A stretch of DNA of 64,000 bases from Saccharopolyspora indica (GCF_027853965.1 NZ_JAQGLB010000003.1:558001-622000); one strand, 5' to 3'. Shown: positions 50,302-60,102, counted from the stretch's first letter. Notes: generated by a model from the letters alone, not told the origin. Program-made: numbers and translations.

Positions 50302-51690
50302 ATGGGTGCACCCAACGCGACCAGCGACGACCCCTACCTCCTCACCGCTGACGGCATCAAGGAACCGCCCACCGGCTGGAAGGCCAGCCTCCGGTACCTG
50401 GGCCCGGGTCTGATCGTCAGCGCCTCCATCGTCGGCTCCGGCGAGCTGATCGCGACCACCGCGCTCGGCGCCGAGGTCGGCTTCGCCCTGCTGTGGATGG
50501 TGATCCTGTCCACCGCGGTGAAGGTGGCCGTGCAGGCCGAGCTCGCCCGCTGGACCATCATCACCGGCAAGCCCGCCCTGACCGGGTTCAACGAGGTTCC
50601 GCCGAAGATCGGCCGGATCGGCTGGATCAACCTGCTGTGGATGCTGATGGCGCTGTCCAAGCTGCTGCAGGTCGGCGGGATCGTCGGCGGCACGGCGGTG
50701 GCGCTGAGCATGCTGATCCCGGTCGGCGGCGATCCGCTCGGCTTCACCTCGCTCGCGGTGTGGACGGCCATCATCGTGGCGGGCAGCATCGCGCTGCTGT
50801 ACTCCAACAGCTACAACCTGATCGAGCGCGGCGCCTTCGCCCTGGTCGCGGTCTTCTCCGTGGCCACCGTGGTGATCGCACTCGGCCTGCCGTTCACGCC
50901 GTTCGGCTACGGCGGCGCCGACCTGCTCTCCGGGCTGACCTTCACCATCCCGGTCGGCGCGATCGGCGCGGCGGTGGCGATGTTCGGCATCACCGGCGTC
51001 GGCGCCGACGAGATCACCTTCTACACCTACTGGTGCGTGGAGAAGGGCTACGCCCGCTGGGTCGGGCCGAACGACGGCAGCGAGGACTGGCAGCGGCGCG
51101 CCCGCGGCTGGATCCGCGTGATGTACAAGGACGTCTTCCTGTCCTGGGTGATCTACACGTTCAGCACGCTGGCGTTCTTCGTGATGGGCGCGGCGGTCCT
51201 CAACCCGCAGGGACTGGTGCTCGAGGGCAACGAGATGATCACCACGCTGTCCCAGATGTACACCGACGTGATCGGCGAGTGGGCGGCGATCGGGTTCCTC
51301 GTCGGCGCGATCGCGGTGCTGGGCTCGACGCTGTGGGCGTCGATCCCGAGCTGGTCGCGGATGTACGTCAACGTGCTGGCGACGCTGGGCGTGCTGGACT
51401 GGTCGGACGCGCGGGCGCGCGGCAGGTGGGTGCGCGGCTTCACGGTGGCGCTGCCGATCGTGTGGGGCGCGACCTACCTGTTCATCAACTCACCGGTGGT
51501 CATGGTGCAGATCGGCGGCATCATGACCGGCATCTTCCTGCCCGCGGTGGTGGTGGCGACCTGGTACCTGCGCAACACGCAGGTCGACCGGCGGCTGCGC
51601 GGTTCGCGGGCGTTCAACACCCTGCTGGTGGTCAGCAGCATCGCGATCAGCATGCTGGGCATCTACAGCCTGGTGAACGTCTTCAGCTGA
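50302..51690 (+). CDS. Nramp-superfamily transporter lacking the metal-site motifs
   Basis: 462 residues from an ATG 5 bases after AAGGAG; about 11 membrane segments. The Nramp fold is recognisable from YLGPGLIVSASIVGSGELIATTALGAEVGFALLWMVILS and from the later helices. However, helix 1 has SIVGSGE where metal transporters have DPGN, and helix 6 has MFGITGVGADEI instead of the MxP/H motif. It therefore probably carries something other than Mn/Fe, perhaps an organic solute or magnesium. The neighbouring His-rich peptide keeps a metal link possible. Confidence 0.75.
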   Translation: MGAPNATSDDPYLLTADGIKEPPTGWKASLRYLGPGLIVSASIVGSGELIATTALGAEVGFALLWMVILSTAVKVAVQAELARWTIITGKPALTGFNEVPPKIGRIGWINLLWMLMALSKLLQVGGIVGGTAVALSMLIPVGGDPLGFTSLAVWTAIIVAGSIALLYSNSYNLIERGAFALVAVFSVATVVIALGLPFTPFGYGGADLLSGLTFTIPVGAIGAAVAMFGITGVGADEITFYTYWCVEKGYARWVGPNDGSEDWQRRARGWIRVMYKDVFLSWVIYTFSTLAFFVMGAAVLNPQGLVLEGNEMITTLSQMYTDVIGEWAAIGFLVGAIAVLGSTLWASIPSWSRMYVNVLATLGVLDWSDARARGRWVRGFTVALPIVWGATYLFINSPVVMVQIGGIMTGIFLPAVVVATWYLRNTQVDRRLRGSRAFNTLLVVSSIAISMLGIYSLVNVFS

Positions 51691-51696
51691 GCGCGA

Positions 51697-51885
51697 TCAG
51701 TGGTCGTGGTGATGGTGGTGGTCGTGGTGGTGCTCGGGCCTGTTGTGCTGGTCCAGGCAGGCCGAGTACTGCGCCGGGTCCTGCAGGGTGGAGCAGTCGG
51801 TCTGCGCCGAAGCCAGCGCGGGCGCACCGAGCAGCAGCGCGACCGCCAGTACCGATCCGGCCAGACCGCGCGTGGGTGGACGCAT
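51697..51885 (-). CDS. small secreted His-rich peptide
   Basis: 62 residues from an ATG with GGAGG 10 bases upstream. Signal peptide (MRPPTRGLAGSVLAVALLLGAPALASAQ, probable cleavage after ASA), then about 35 mature residues with two cysteines (DCSTLQDPAQYSACLDQ) and a tail made mostly of His and Asp (EHHHDHHHHHDH). It should bind zinc, nickel or copper outside the cell. Convergent with the Nramp-like gene, 6 bases apart. Confidence 0.7.
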   Translation of the reverse strand: MRPPTRGLAGSVLAVALLLGAPALASAQTDCSTLQDPAQYSACLDQHNRPEHHHDHHHHHDH

Positions 51886-52063
51886 GTCGCACCGCCTCCG
51901 ATGAGTGGGGAGGCGGGCACCACCGCAGCGGCACCCGCCCGCTGGAGAACTGCCTACCAGTCCACGGTACAAACCGGGCGCATCGACCGAGAACCCCTGG
52001 CGCCGTGATTCTTCCGGCGCGGGCCGGGCCGGGACGCGGGACGAAATCCTCTGGACACCGGGC

Positions 52064-52813
52064 TCAGCGGGGAGCCATCCGGATCGCACCGTCGAGCCGG
52101 ATGGTTTCGCCGTTGAGGTACGGGTTCTCCAGGATGTTGCAGGCCAGCGCGCCGAATTCGGCCGGCTCGCCGAGCCGCTTGGGATTGGGCACCGAGTCCT
52201 CCAAGGACTTGCGGACGTCCTCGCGCAGGCGGCCCAGCAGCGGGGTGTCCATGATGCCCGGTGCGATGGTGCACACCCGGATCGCCTTGCTCGCCAGGTC
52301 CCGCGCCGCGCAGAGCGTCATCCCGACGATGGCCGATTTCGAAGCGGTGTAGGCGATTTGGCCGATCTGCCCCTCGAACGCGGCGACCGACGCGGTCAGC
52401 ACGATCGCTCCGCGCTCGCCGTCCACGGCGTCGTGCTCGGCCATCCGCGCCGCGCCCAGGCGCAGCGCGTTGTAGGAGCCGATCAGGTTCAGCTTGATGA
52501 CGTCCTCGAAGGGTTCCAGCGCACCGGGCTCGCCGTCCTTCTCCACCAGGCGGATGCGGGCACCGCGCCCGGCGCAGTGCACCAGGGCGCGCAACGGCCC
52601 GGCCGCGTCCAGCGCAGCGGCGAACTGCTGCTCGTCGGTGATGTCGGCCGCCGCGAAGCGCGCGCCGAGCTCGGCGGCGACCTCCGCGCCCTGCGAGGTG
52701 GGCAGGTCGATGATGGTGACGGCGGCGCCCGCCCCGGCCAACTTCCGCGCGGTCGCCAGCCCCAGACCGGACGCGCCGCCGGTCACCGCCGCCGAAATGC
52801 CTTCCAGACGCAT
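52064..52813 (-). CDS. SDR oxidoreductase (17beta-HSD10-like)
   Basis: 249 residues. TGGASGLGLATARKL (cofactor loop, about 11-25), ADITDEQ, LTASVAAFEGQIGQIAYTASKSAI with the Ser and Y-x3-K residues, and PGIMDTPLL. The overall pattern is closest to 3-hydroxyacyl-CoA/2-methyl-3-hydroxybutyryl-CoA dehydrogenases, suggesting a beta-oxidation role. Stands alone, divergent from the acetyltransferase pair. Confidence 0.85.
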   Translation of the reverse strand: MRLEGISAAVTGGASGLGLATARKLAGAGAAVTIIDLPTSQGAEVAAELGARFAAADITDEQQFAAALDAAGPLRALVHCAGRGARIRLVEKDGEPGALEPFEDVIKLNLIGSYNALRLGAARMAEHDAVDGERGAIVLTASVAAFEGQIGQIAYTASKSAIVGMTLCAARDLASKAIRVCTIAPGIMDTPLLGRLREDVRKSLEDSVPNPKRLGEPAEFGALACNILENPYLNGETIRLDGAIRMAPR

Positions 52814-52945
52814 GCGCTGATCCTCTCCACACCGGTGTGCTCGGCCCATTCAAGGCAGCCCGCGCGGAAGTGGTCAAAGTCCGTTTCACGAACGGAGCCG
52901 AAGGCCCGGCCTATATCCGGTGGACGGCCGGGCGAGAATCGGATC

Positions 52946-53446
52946 GTGAGCACTTGGAACATCGAGCCCACCGCCGTGGACCACCCGAACGTCGTGGACC
53001 TGCTGCGCGAGTACACCGACGAGATGGCCAGCCGGTACTACGGCCGCCCGGCGACCGACGCCGAGGTGGACCAGGCGATCGCCGAGGATCCCAACACCGG
53101 TCTGCACCCGCCCACCGGGGTGTTCCTGGTGGCTCGCGAGCAGGCCGAACTCGTGGGCTGCGCGGGCATCCGCGAGCTCGAACCCGGGATCGCCGAGCTG
53201 AAGCGGATGTACATCAGGCCGCGGGTGCGCGGGCGCGGGGCGGGTGCCCGGCTGCTGACCGAGGTGGAGCGGCACGCGCGGCAGCTGGGATACCGCGCGA
53301 TCCGCCTGGACACCCGCGACGACCTCGTGGAGGCCCGCCGCCTCTACGCCAAGCACGGCTACCAGGAGATCCCGGCCTTCAACGACGGCCCGTACGCCGA
53401 GCACTGGTTCGAGAAGGTGCTGCGCTCCCGGGAGCCCGTGCGGTGA
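52946..53446 (+). CDS. GNAT acetyltransferase
   Basis: 166 residues from GTG. Acetyl-CoA loop RPRVRGRGAGARLLTEVERHARQLGY (about 92-115) with the R-G-x-G-A motif, then YAKHGYQEIPAF near the end. Full-length GNAT with a helical N-terminus (VVDLLREYTDEMASRYYGR). Overlaps the next acetyltransferase by 4 bases (GTGA). Substrate unknown. Confidence 0.85.
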   Translation: MSTWNIEPTAVDHPNVVDLLREYTDEMASRYYGRPATDAEVDQAIAEDPNTGLHPPTGVFLVAREQAELVGCAGIRELEPGIAELKRMYIRPRVRGRGAGARLLTEVERHARQLGYRAIRLDTRDDLVEARRLYAKHGYQEIPAFNDGPYAEHWFEKVLRSREPVR

Positions 53447-53964
53447 ACGGGCGAGTCGAGCCGGCCGCGCTCCGGACCGACCGGCTCGACCTGGAACCGC
53501 TGCGCGCCGACCACGCCGAGGAGATGTCGGCGGTGCTGGCCGCGCCGGAGCTCTACGAGTTCATCGGTGGTGCCCCGCTGACGGCGGCGGAACTGCGCGC
53601 CCGCTACGAGCGGATGCTGGCGGGCTCGCCGGATCCCGAGGTGTCGTGGTGCAACTGGGTCGTCCGGTTGCGCTCCGAGAACCGCCTCACCGGCGCGGTG
53701 CAGGCGACGATCGGCCCCGGCTACCCAGGGCCCGCCGCCGAAATCGCCTGGATGGTGGGCACCGGGTGGCAGCGCCGCGGCATCGCGAAGGAAGCCGCGC
53801 TCGCCCTCGTCGACTGGCTCCGCCGACTCCCGGTGCACGGCGTCCTCGCTCACATCCACCCGCAGCACCGCGCCTCGGCCGCGGTCGCGGAGGCCGCCGG
53901 CCTGAAGCCGACCGCCGACGTCCACGACGGCGAAGTCGTGTGGCGGTTGCCCTTCAGGCACTGA
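53443..53964 (+). CDS. GNAT acetyltransferase (RimJ/RimL-like)
   Basis: 173 residues. TDRLDLEPLRADHAEEMSAVL start and the ELYEFIGG block are typical of RimJ/RimL-type N-acetyltransferases. Acetyl-CoA loop VGTGWQRRGIAKEAALALVDWL, end HRASAAVAEAAGL. GTG start overlaps the preceding stop, so the two acetyltransferases are cotranslated. Converges on the membrane protein gene with 11 bases of overlap. Confidence 0.86.
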   Translation: MNGRVEPAALRTDRLDLEPLRADHAEEMSAVLAAPELYEFIGGAPLTAAELRARYERMLAGSPDPEVSWCNWVVRLRSENRLTGAVQATIGPGYPGPAAEIAWMVGTGWQRRGIAKEAALALVDWLRRLPVHGVLAHIHPQHRASAAVAEAAGLKPTADVHDGEVVWRLPFRH

Positions 53965-54373
53965 CCTTCCGATCCGCTGGCACCGGCCGTGCGGCGGCTG
54001 CCAGGGAGATGGCGAAGAGCACCGGAGCCGCTGTCTGGTAGCCGATCCACACCTCGCCGCCCGCGCTGCTGCCCAGCCACGCCAGCAGCAGGGCCGCCAA
54101 CGTCGCCAGCAGCCAGCAGCTGTCGTAGGCGATCATGAGGCGCAGGTAGGTGCGCGTCGTGCGGCTGCGCAGGTAGCCGATCTCCATCGCGCCGCAGATC
54201 AGCAGGACCGCTCCGGAGGCGATCATCAGCCAGCCGGGCACTCCGAGCAGCTCGCCGAGCGGTGCGGCACCGATCGTGCAGGCGGCGGCGAACACCAGCT
54301 TGAAAGCGCCATCGGCGACGATCCCGGCCTTCCTGCTCTTCCCCGCCGACGCCGCGGCCTGCGCGTGGTCCAT
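53954..54373 (-). CDS. small four-helix membrane protein
   Basis: 139 residues from an ATG preceded by AGGGG. Four hydrophobic segments (about 22-42, 46-64, 80-98 and 107-127) with a basic loop after the second (YLRSRTTRTYLR). I do not recognise the family by sequence. It is divergent from a TetR gene with two operator copies between, so it is the probable regulated target. Confidence 0.7.
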   Translation of the reverse strand: MDHAQAAASAGKSRKAGIVADGAFKLVFAAACTIGAAPLGELLGVPGWLMIASGAVLLICGAMEIGYLRSRTTRTYLRLMIAYDSCWLLATLAALLLAWLGSSAGGEVWIGYQTAAPVLFAISLAAAARPVPADRKVSA

Positions 54374-54388
54374 GAGCACCCCTCATCT

Positions 54389-54419
54389 CGTAATCCGATT
54401 ACGACTATAATCAGATTAT
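54389..54419. promoter_or_regulatory. two TAATC-N-GATTA operators and leaderless promoter
   Basis: Dyads CGTAATCCGATTACG (54389-54403) and ATAATCAGATTAT (54407-54419). The second includes a perfect -10 TATAAT (54406-54411) that lies only 6 bases before the TetR ATG, so transcription should begin at or next to the start codon. Confidence 0.75.
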
Positions 54420-55032
54420 GCGAAAGACGAGAGCGCAGGCCAAGGAGGACAACCGCCGCGCCCTGCTGGACGCCGCGTTCGAGGTGGTGTCCCGGGACGG
54501 CTACCGGGCCAAGCTCGAAGACATCGCCGCGCGGGCCGAGGTGACCACCGGCGCCATCTACTCGCTGTTCGGCAGCAAGACCGGCCTGGTGGTCGCGCTG
54601 GTCACCGACCGCCTGCAACCGCACTACGCGGAGATCGAACGAGCGGTTCCCGCCGAGCTGGACCTGATCGACGCGGTCGACGCCTTCGCCCGGCACCAGC
54701 GGCGCAGCTGCGACGCACCCGACGCGCTGCCCGTGCAGTCGCTCCAGATCACCTTGCTGGACATGGCCGTGCACGATCCGGCCCTTGGCGCGCAGCTCGC
54801 CGAGACCGTCCAAGCGCAGGAGAACCACCTGGTCGAGCTGTTCACCGGACGAACGCACGGCGGAAGCACCGTGACCCGGCACCAAGCCGAGCGCCTGACC
54901 ACGGCGCTCCGGGCGTTGTTCGTCGGCCTGACCCAAGGCGTCAACCTAGGGCTCGCAGTCGGCGCCGACGAGCAGTACTTCGCGGATGCGGCGTGCGCCC
55001 TGGTCTCCGACGCACGCCTCACCGACGACTAG
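54418..55032 (+). CDS. TetR-family regulator, probably leaderless
   Basis: 204 residues. HTH at about 10-55 (EDNRRALLDAAFEVVSRDG ... IAARAEVTTGAIYSLFGSKTGLVVALV) and a helical ligand domain. No ribosome-binding site: a TATAAT box sits just before the ATG, and an operator copy overlaps the start codon, implying tight self-repression. Target is probably the divergent small membrane protein gene. The stop overlaps the convergent acyl-CoA dehydrogenase by 4 bases. Confidence 0.88.
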   Translation: MRKTRAQAKEDNRRALLDAAFEVVSRDGYRAKLEDIAARAEVTTGAIYSLFGSKTGLVVALVTDRLQPHYAEIERAVPAELDLIDAVDAFARHQRRSCDAPDALPVQSLQITLLDMAVHDPALGAQLAETVQAQENHLVELFTGRTHGGSTVTRHQAERLTTALRALFVGLTQGVNLGLAVGADEQYFADAACALVSDARLTDD

Positions 55033-56696
55033 ACCCGAGCCGGTACCGCGCCGCCGTCGACGAGTTCGTCCAGCCAGCGCAGGGCCGCCGGGACCGGGTC
55101 GGACGAGCGCAGCACGTGGTGGAGGTAGGTGTTGGCCACCAGCAGCTTCCGGTAGCCGAGCCCGGCGCGGACCTCGTGGTCGGCCTGCTCGAACAGCAGC
55201 GCCGCCATCGTCGTCCGCGCCGCCAGATCGGTGAACTCGCCGCACAGCGCCTGCGCGTGCTCGTCGTCCGCGGCGAGCAACGACTCGCCCAGCGCACGCA
55301 CCTCGTCCACTTCGGACACCAGGTGTTCCGCACCGGCGGCCACGTCCGGGTCCGCGATGCGCTCCAGGCGGTGTCGGGCGGTGTCGGCGAGCAGTTCGTG
55401 GGCGCGGTCCTTGCGGATGCAGCGCAGGACGTCCAGGGCGATCACGTTGCTGGAGCCCTCCCAGATCGAGCCCAGGTGGGCATCGCGCAGGAGCCTGGGG
55501 TTGATCCAGTCCTCGATGTAGCCGTTGCCACCGCGGATCTCCATCGCCTCGCCGGTCACCACGCGCGCCAGCTTGCACAGGTGGTACTTGCCCAGCGGTG
55601 TCAGGACGCGGATCAGCCTGCGCGCATCGGCGCTCCCGGCGTCGGCCTGGTCGAGCGTGGCGGCGGCTTCCAGCACGAACCCGAGGCCCGCTTCGGCGTG
55701 CAGCAGCATCGGCAGCAGCGTCTTGCGCATCAGCGGCTGCTCGAAGAGCGGTTTGCCGAAGGCCACCCGCTGGCGGGTGTGCGCGACGGACTCGGTGAGC
55801 GCGCGCCGCATCAGCGCCACCGCGCGCATGGCGTTGGACAGCCGCGAGACGTTGACCATCTCGGCCATCTGCAGGAAGCCGCGCGAGAGGTCGCCGACCG
55901 GCAGCGCGTAGCAGTCCTCCAGCGTCACCTCGCCGCTGGCCATCGAGCGGCTGCCGAGCTTGTCCTTGAGCCGGTCGATCCGGTAGGTGTTGCGGCTGCC
56001 GTCCGGGCGCAGCCGCGGCACCATGAACATCCCGAGGCCCCTGGTGCCCTCGGGGCCGCCCGGAACCCGCGCGAGGGTGAGGATCACGTCGGCGGAAACG
56101 TTGGAGGCGAACCACTTCTGGCCGCGCAGCGTCCAGTGCGCGCCGACCGGGGTGGCCTCGGTGGCGGTGCGGCCGACGTCGCTGCCGCCCTGCTTCTCGG
56201 TCATGAACATCGCGCCCGTCAGCAGCGAGTCGAAGCGCGGCGAGCTCAACCCGTCGATCTCGCGCGCGAACAGCGACCGGTCGCCGAACCTGCGCAGCAC
56301 CCGCGCGGCCGAGTCGGTCATCGAAACCGGGCAGAACAGCCCGAACTCGGCCTGCACGAACACGTAGGACAGGCCGTACTTGACCACGTGCGGCACCTCG
56401 GTGGGCCAGCCGTGCACGCCCGTCCGGTGCGACATCGCGGCGAACCCGAACCGCTCGAACGCCAGCCGCGACATCTCGTCGTAGGCCGGGTGGTGGACCA
56501 CTTCGTCCACCCGTTCGCCCGCCGCGTCGTACTGCCGCAACCGCGGCGGGTTGACCTCCGCGACCGCGGCCAGCTCGTCGAGCCGTCCGGCCGCCACCGC
56601 ACCGACGTCCCGCAGCACCGGCTCCACCAGGTCCATCGAGCCGACGTGCCGGGTCAGCAGGGGGCGCAGCGCTGGATCGAGATCGGCGAAGTTCAT
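55029..56696 (-). CDS. AidB-like acyl-CoA dehydrogenase
   Basis: 555 residues from ATG 56696. Acyl-CoA dehydrogenase core with GAMFMTEKQGGSDVGRTATEA (FAD contact), WTLRGQKWFASNVSADV, the arginine-containing QRVAFGKPLFEQPL, and EIRGGNGYIEDWINPRLLRDAHLGSIWEGSSNVIALD near 430, followed by a long helical C-terminal domain as in AidB. AidB proteins are linked to alkylation damage but some act on acyl-CoA; the presence of Glu in IWEGSSN keeps dehydrogenase activity possible. Confidence 0.87.
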   Translation of the reverse strand: MNFADLDPALRPLLTRHVGSMDLVEPVLRDVGAVAAGRLDELAAVAEVNPPRLRQYDAAGERVDEVVHHPAYDEMSRLAFERFGFAAMSHRTGVHGWPTEVPHVVKYGLSYVFVQAEFGLFCPVSMTDSAARVLRRFGDRSLFAREIDGLSSPRFDSLLTGAMFMTEKQGGSDVGRTATEATPVGAHWTLRGQKWFASNVSADVILTLARVPGGPEGTRGLGMFMVPRLRPDGSRNTYRIDRLKDKLGSRSMASGEVTLEDCYALPVGDLSRGFLQMAEMVNVSRLSNAMRAVALMRRALTESVAHTRQRVAFGKPLFEQPLMRKTLLPMLLHAEAGLGFVLEAAATLDQADAGSADARRLIRVLTPLGKYHLCKLARVVTGEAMEIRGGNGYIEDWINPRLLRDAHLGSIWEGSSNVIALDVLRCIRKDRAHELLADTARHRLERIADPDVAAGAEHLVSEVDEVRALGESLLAADDEHAQALCGEFTDLAARTTMAALLFEQADHEVRAGLGYRKLLVANTYLHHVLRSSDPVPAALRWLDELVDGGAVPARV

Positions 56697-56856
56697 ACCC
56701 GGCACGTTTCCACCGCCCCCGCCGAGCTGTCCAATACCGAATCAACCGCGCGCTGAGACTTCCGCCGAATCAATCCCTTCCGCGATCCGCCAACGGGCGG
56801 CGCCGTCTCGCACCGCCGCATACTGTGAGGTGGCAACCTCGGCGAGGAGGTTCGAC

Positions 56857-57345
56857 ATGGTGGAGGCGCAGCGCGAGCTGGTGCTGATCCGGCACGCGAA
56901 GTCGGCATGGCCGGACGACGCCGACGACTTCGACCGACCGCTGGCCGAGCGCGGCCGCCGCGACGCACCGGCCCTGGGCCGCTGGTTGCGCAAGCACGCG
57001 GCGGCGATCGAGCTGGTGCTGTGCTCACCGGCCGCGCGCGCCCGCCAGACCTGGGAGCTGGCCGCCCGCGAGATCCCGGCCGAGCCCGTCGTGAAGCACG
57101 ACGACCGGATCTACGTGGCCTCGGCCCGCGAACTCCTGGCGGTCGTCCACGAGATCCCGACAACGGTGATGACCGCCGCCGTCATCGGCCACAACCCCGG
57201 GCTCGAGGACCTGGTCAGCCTGCTCACCGGAGAACCGGTGGTGCTCAAGACCGCAGCGATCGCGGTCCTGCGCACGCAGAGCCCGTGGTCGGCCATCGGC
57301 GAGAGCTGCGCCACCGCAGCCGAATTCGCCAAACCGCGGGGCTGA
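56857..57345 (+). CDS. sixA: SixA-like phosphohistidine phosphatase
   Basis: 162 residues from an ATG after GAGGAGG. Histidine phosphatase motif LVLIRHAKSAW (about 8-18) with catalytic His, second arginine in SPAARARQTW, and the distal His in VIGHNPGLEDL (about 108-118). SixA-type enzymes remove phosphate from histidine residues of phosphotransfer proteins. Monocistronic, with a terminator just after it. Confidence 0.9.
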   Translation: MVEAQRELVLIRHAKSAWPDDADDFDRPLAERGRRDAPALGRWLRKHAAAIELVLCSPAARARQTWELAAREIPAEPVVKHDDRIYVASARELLAVVHEIPTTVMTAAVIGHNPGLEDLVSLLTGEPVVLKTAAIAVLRTQSPWSAIGESCATAAEFAKPRG

Positions 57346-57349
57346 ACCG

Positions 57350-57378
57350 CTGGGCGCCGCCGGATGCGCGGCGCCCAG
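57350..57378. terminator. bidirectional terminator
   Basis: Perfect 11-base-pair stem CTGGGCGCCGC / GCGGCGCCCAG with a 7-base loop, between convergent sixA and the SIS gene. Confidence 0.78.
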
Positions 57379-57386
57379 CCACCGGC

Positions 57387-58385
57387 TCAGGCCGCGGACT
57401 TGACCTTGGTGTCGGTCTGGCGGTACCGGAAGTTGCACTCCTCGATCCCGCGCTCGGCCGCCCAACCGGAGGTCAGGATCTGCAACGGCACGATCTCGGC
57501 CAGCGCGCGCACCGCCGGACCGCCGTCGGCGGCGAGCCTGCACACCACCAGGTTCGCCGCCTCCGGCACGTCCTGCTCGGTGAGCAGAACGGTCGGGATG
57601 CCGAACCCGGCGAGGCTGCGCGCCAGGTCCACCTCGCGGCCGTCGCCGAGCACGATGACAGCCTTGGACCCGTCGTTGGACTCCATCGGTCCGTGCAGGT
57701 AGTTGTAGGTCTCCCAAGCCGTGGCCGCCACGCGCGGGAACTCGCGCAGCAGCAACGCCCCTTCACCAGCGGAACCGAACGAAGCCCCGGAGCCGACCAG
57801 GTCGACCGAGGACACGTGGTGGATCATCTCGCCCGCCCGGGAGACCGGCCCGGCCGATTCGGCGATGGTCCGCTCGACCAGCTCGGGCACCCGCTCCCAG
57901 CCGCCCGCGGACCTCCCGCTGATCCGGTCGGCGAGCATGCCCACCGCCAGCGCCGTTGCGCTGTAGCTGGTGGTGCAGGGACTGGTGTCGGCACCGCTGT
58001 CGGTGGAGATCACCGCGTCGACGACGTCGTTCAGCGGCGACTCCGCGGTCTTGGCGACGCCGATCTGCACCGCGGCACCCCGGGCGCGCATCACCTCGAC
58101 CGTTTCCCGGCTGCGGCCGGAGGCCGAGACCGCGACGTAGACGTCGGCCTGCCCGCCCTCGCCGGAGAGCAGCTCGCCCGGCGAGGCGGCGAACGCACGC
58201 CCGCCGTCGGCGCGCAGGTGCGCAGCGCCCACCCACGCGGCGTAGTAGCTCGCCCCGATGCCCACGAACGCGACGCTGGTGTTCTCGGACCGCGGCAGGT
58301 CGAGGCCGGTCACCGCCTTCGAGACGGCCGTGACGCTGGTGCGCAGGCTCTCGACCTGAGCTGTGATTCCGTCCGCGAAACGCAT
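57387..58385 (-). CDS. double-SIS sugar isomerase/deglycase (FrlB/GlmS-C-like)
   Basis: 332 residues from an ATG after AAAGGGAA. Two SIS domains: VAFVGIGASYYAAWVGAAHL ... VAVSASGRSRETVEVMRARG (about 36-125) and VDLVGSGASFGSAGEGALLLREF ... VIVLGDGREVDLARSL (about 195-290). Length and absence of an amidotransferase domain match FrlB-type fructosamine-6-phosphate deglycases and related aminosugar-phosphate isomerases. With the amino-acid-type ABC transporter and sugar kinase of the same operon, breakdown of a glycated amino acid or aminosugar is likely. It is the last gene of the operon. Confidence 0.8.
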   Translation of the reverse strand: MRFADGITAQVESLRTSVTAVSKAVTGLDLPRSENTSVAFVGIGASYYAAWVGAAHLRADGGRAFAASPGELLSGEGGQADVYVAVSASGRSRETVEVMRARGAAVQIGVAKTAESPLNDVVDAVISTDSGADTSPCTTSYSATALAVGMLADRISGRSAGGWERVPELVERTIAESAGPVSRAGEMIHHVSSVDLVGSGASFGSAGEGALLLREFPRVAATAWETYNYLHGPMESNDGSKAVIVLGDGREVDLARSLAGFGIPTVLLTEQDVPEAANLVVCRLAADGGPAVRALAEIVPLQILTSGWAAERGIEECNFRYRQTDTKVKSAA

Positions 58386-58396
58386 GATTCCCTTTC

Positions 58397-59302
58397 TCAG
58401 TCGTCCAGCTTGAGGTAGTCCTGGTACTTCGCGGCGTCGTTCACCGCGATCTTCTGCAGCGCGTTCTGCGGCAGTCCCCACTTGTCGAACACGCGCTGGT
58501 AGCTGCCGTCGGCCTGCATCGCTTCGAGCGCGGCCACGATGGCGTCGCGGATCTCGGATTCCTGCTTGGAGACGATGATTCCCTGGTAGCCGACCGCGTA
58601 CCGGCTGCTCTCCAGCACCTTGAGCCGGTGGCCGCCGGTGGCCGGCATGTTGGCGATGGCGTACTTCGCGACGCCGACCGTGTTCACCTGGGCGTCGGCG
58701 CGCCCGGTCCGCACCGCCATGCCCGCCTGGTCGTCGGTCTGGAAGGTCAGCACGTCGATCGGCTGCGCGCACTTCTCGTTCTGCAGGGTCAGCAGCTTCT
58801 GCGGGATGCTGCCGGTGGTCACCGAGGCGGTGTGCCCGCACAGGTCCGAGATCTTCTGGATGTTGAGCGGATTGTGCTCGGGCACCACCAGCGAGGTGGC
58901 CTCCGTGCTGTAGTCGATGACGTCGACGATCTTCTCCCGCTCCGGGAAGTCGCCGAAGGCCGCCATGGCGAAGTCGTAGCGGCCGGCCTGCACCGCCGGG
59001 ATGATGCCCGGGAACTGCATGGTGTCGGTCTCGATCCGCACCCCGAGGTGCCTGCCGATCTCCTCGGCCAGGTCCACCTCCAAGCCCTGCAGCTGCTTGC
59101 TCTGCTGGTCCATGAAGTTGTACGGCGGCGAGGAGGGATCGGTGACGCGACGCAGCACGCCGGCTTCCCGGACCTCCTCCGGGAGCATCGCGCGGAGCTC
59201 GTTCGGCTCGTCGGCGGCGGGCTCTGCCCCACCGCCGCACCCGGTCAGCGAAACCGCGGCCAGCGCCACCAAGGTCAGGGTCCGTCTCCAGCTTCGCAAC
59301 AT
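58397..59302 (-). CDS. ABC transporter substrate-binding lipoprotein (amino-acid type)
   Basis: 301 residues. Lipoprotein signal with lipobox SLTGC (Cys about 22), then a family 3 solute-binding fold: VLRRVTDPSSPPYNFMD, LEVDLAEEIGRHLGVRIET, DFAMAAFGDFPEREKIVDVIDY and a C-terminal AIVAALEAMQADGSYQRVFDKWGL. These proteins bind polar amino acids, opines or similar small charged molecules outside the membrane and pass them to the permease. A 41-base gap separates it from the ATPase gene. Confidence 0.9.
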   Translation of the reverse strand: MLRSWRRTLTLVALAAVSLTGCGGGAEPAADEPNELRAMLPEEVREAGVLRRVTDPSSPPYNFMDQQSKQLQGLEVDLAEEIGRHLGVRIETDTMQFPGIIPAVQAGRYDFAMAAFGDFPEREKIVDVIDYSTEATSLVVPEHNPLNIQKISDLCGHTASVTTGSIPQKLLTLQNEKCAQPIDVLTFQTDDQAGMAVRTGRADAQVNTVGVAKYAIANMPATGGHRLKVLESSRYAVGYQGIIVSKQESEIRDAIVAALEAMQADGSYQRVFDKWGLPQNALQKIAVNDAAKYQDYLKLDD

Positions 59303-59343
59303 GCTGCTGCCTCCATTCCGGAAAGGTCGAGCACAGTGGACGG

Positions 59344-60098
<755 letters not shown>

Positions 60099-60102
<4 letters not shown>

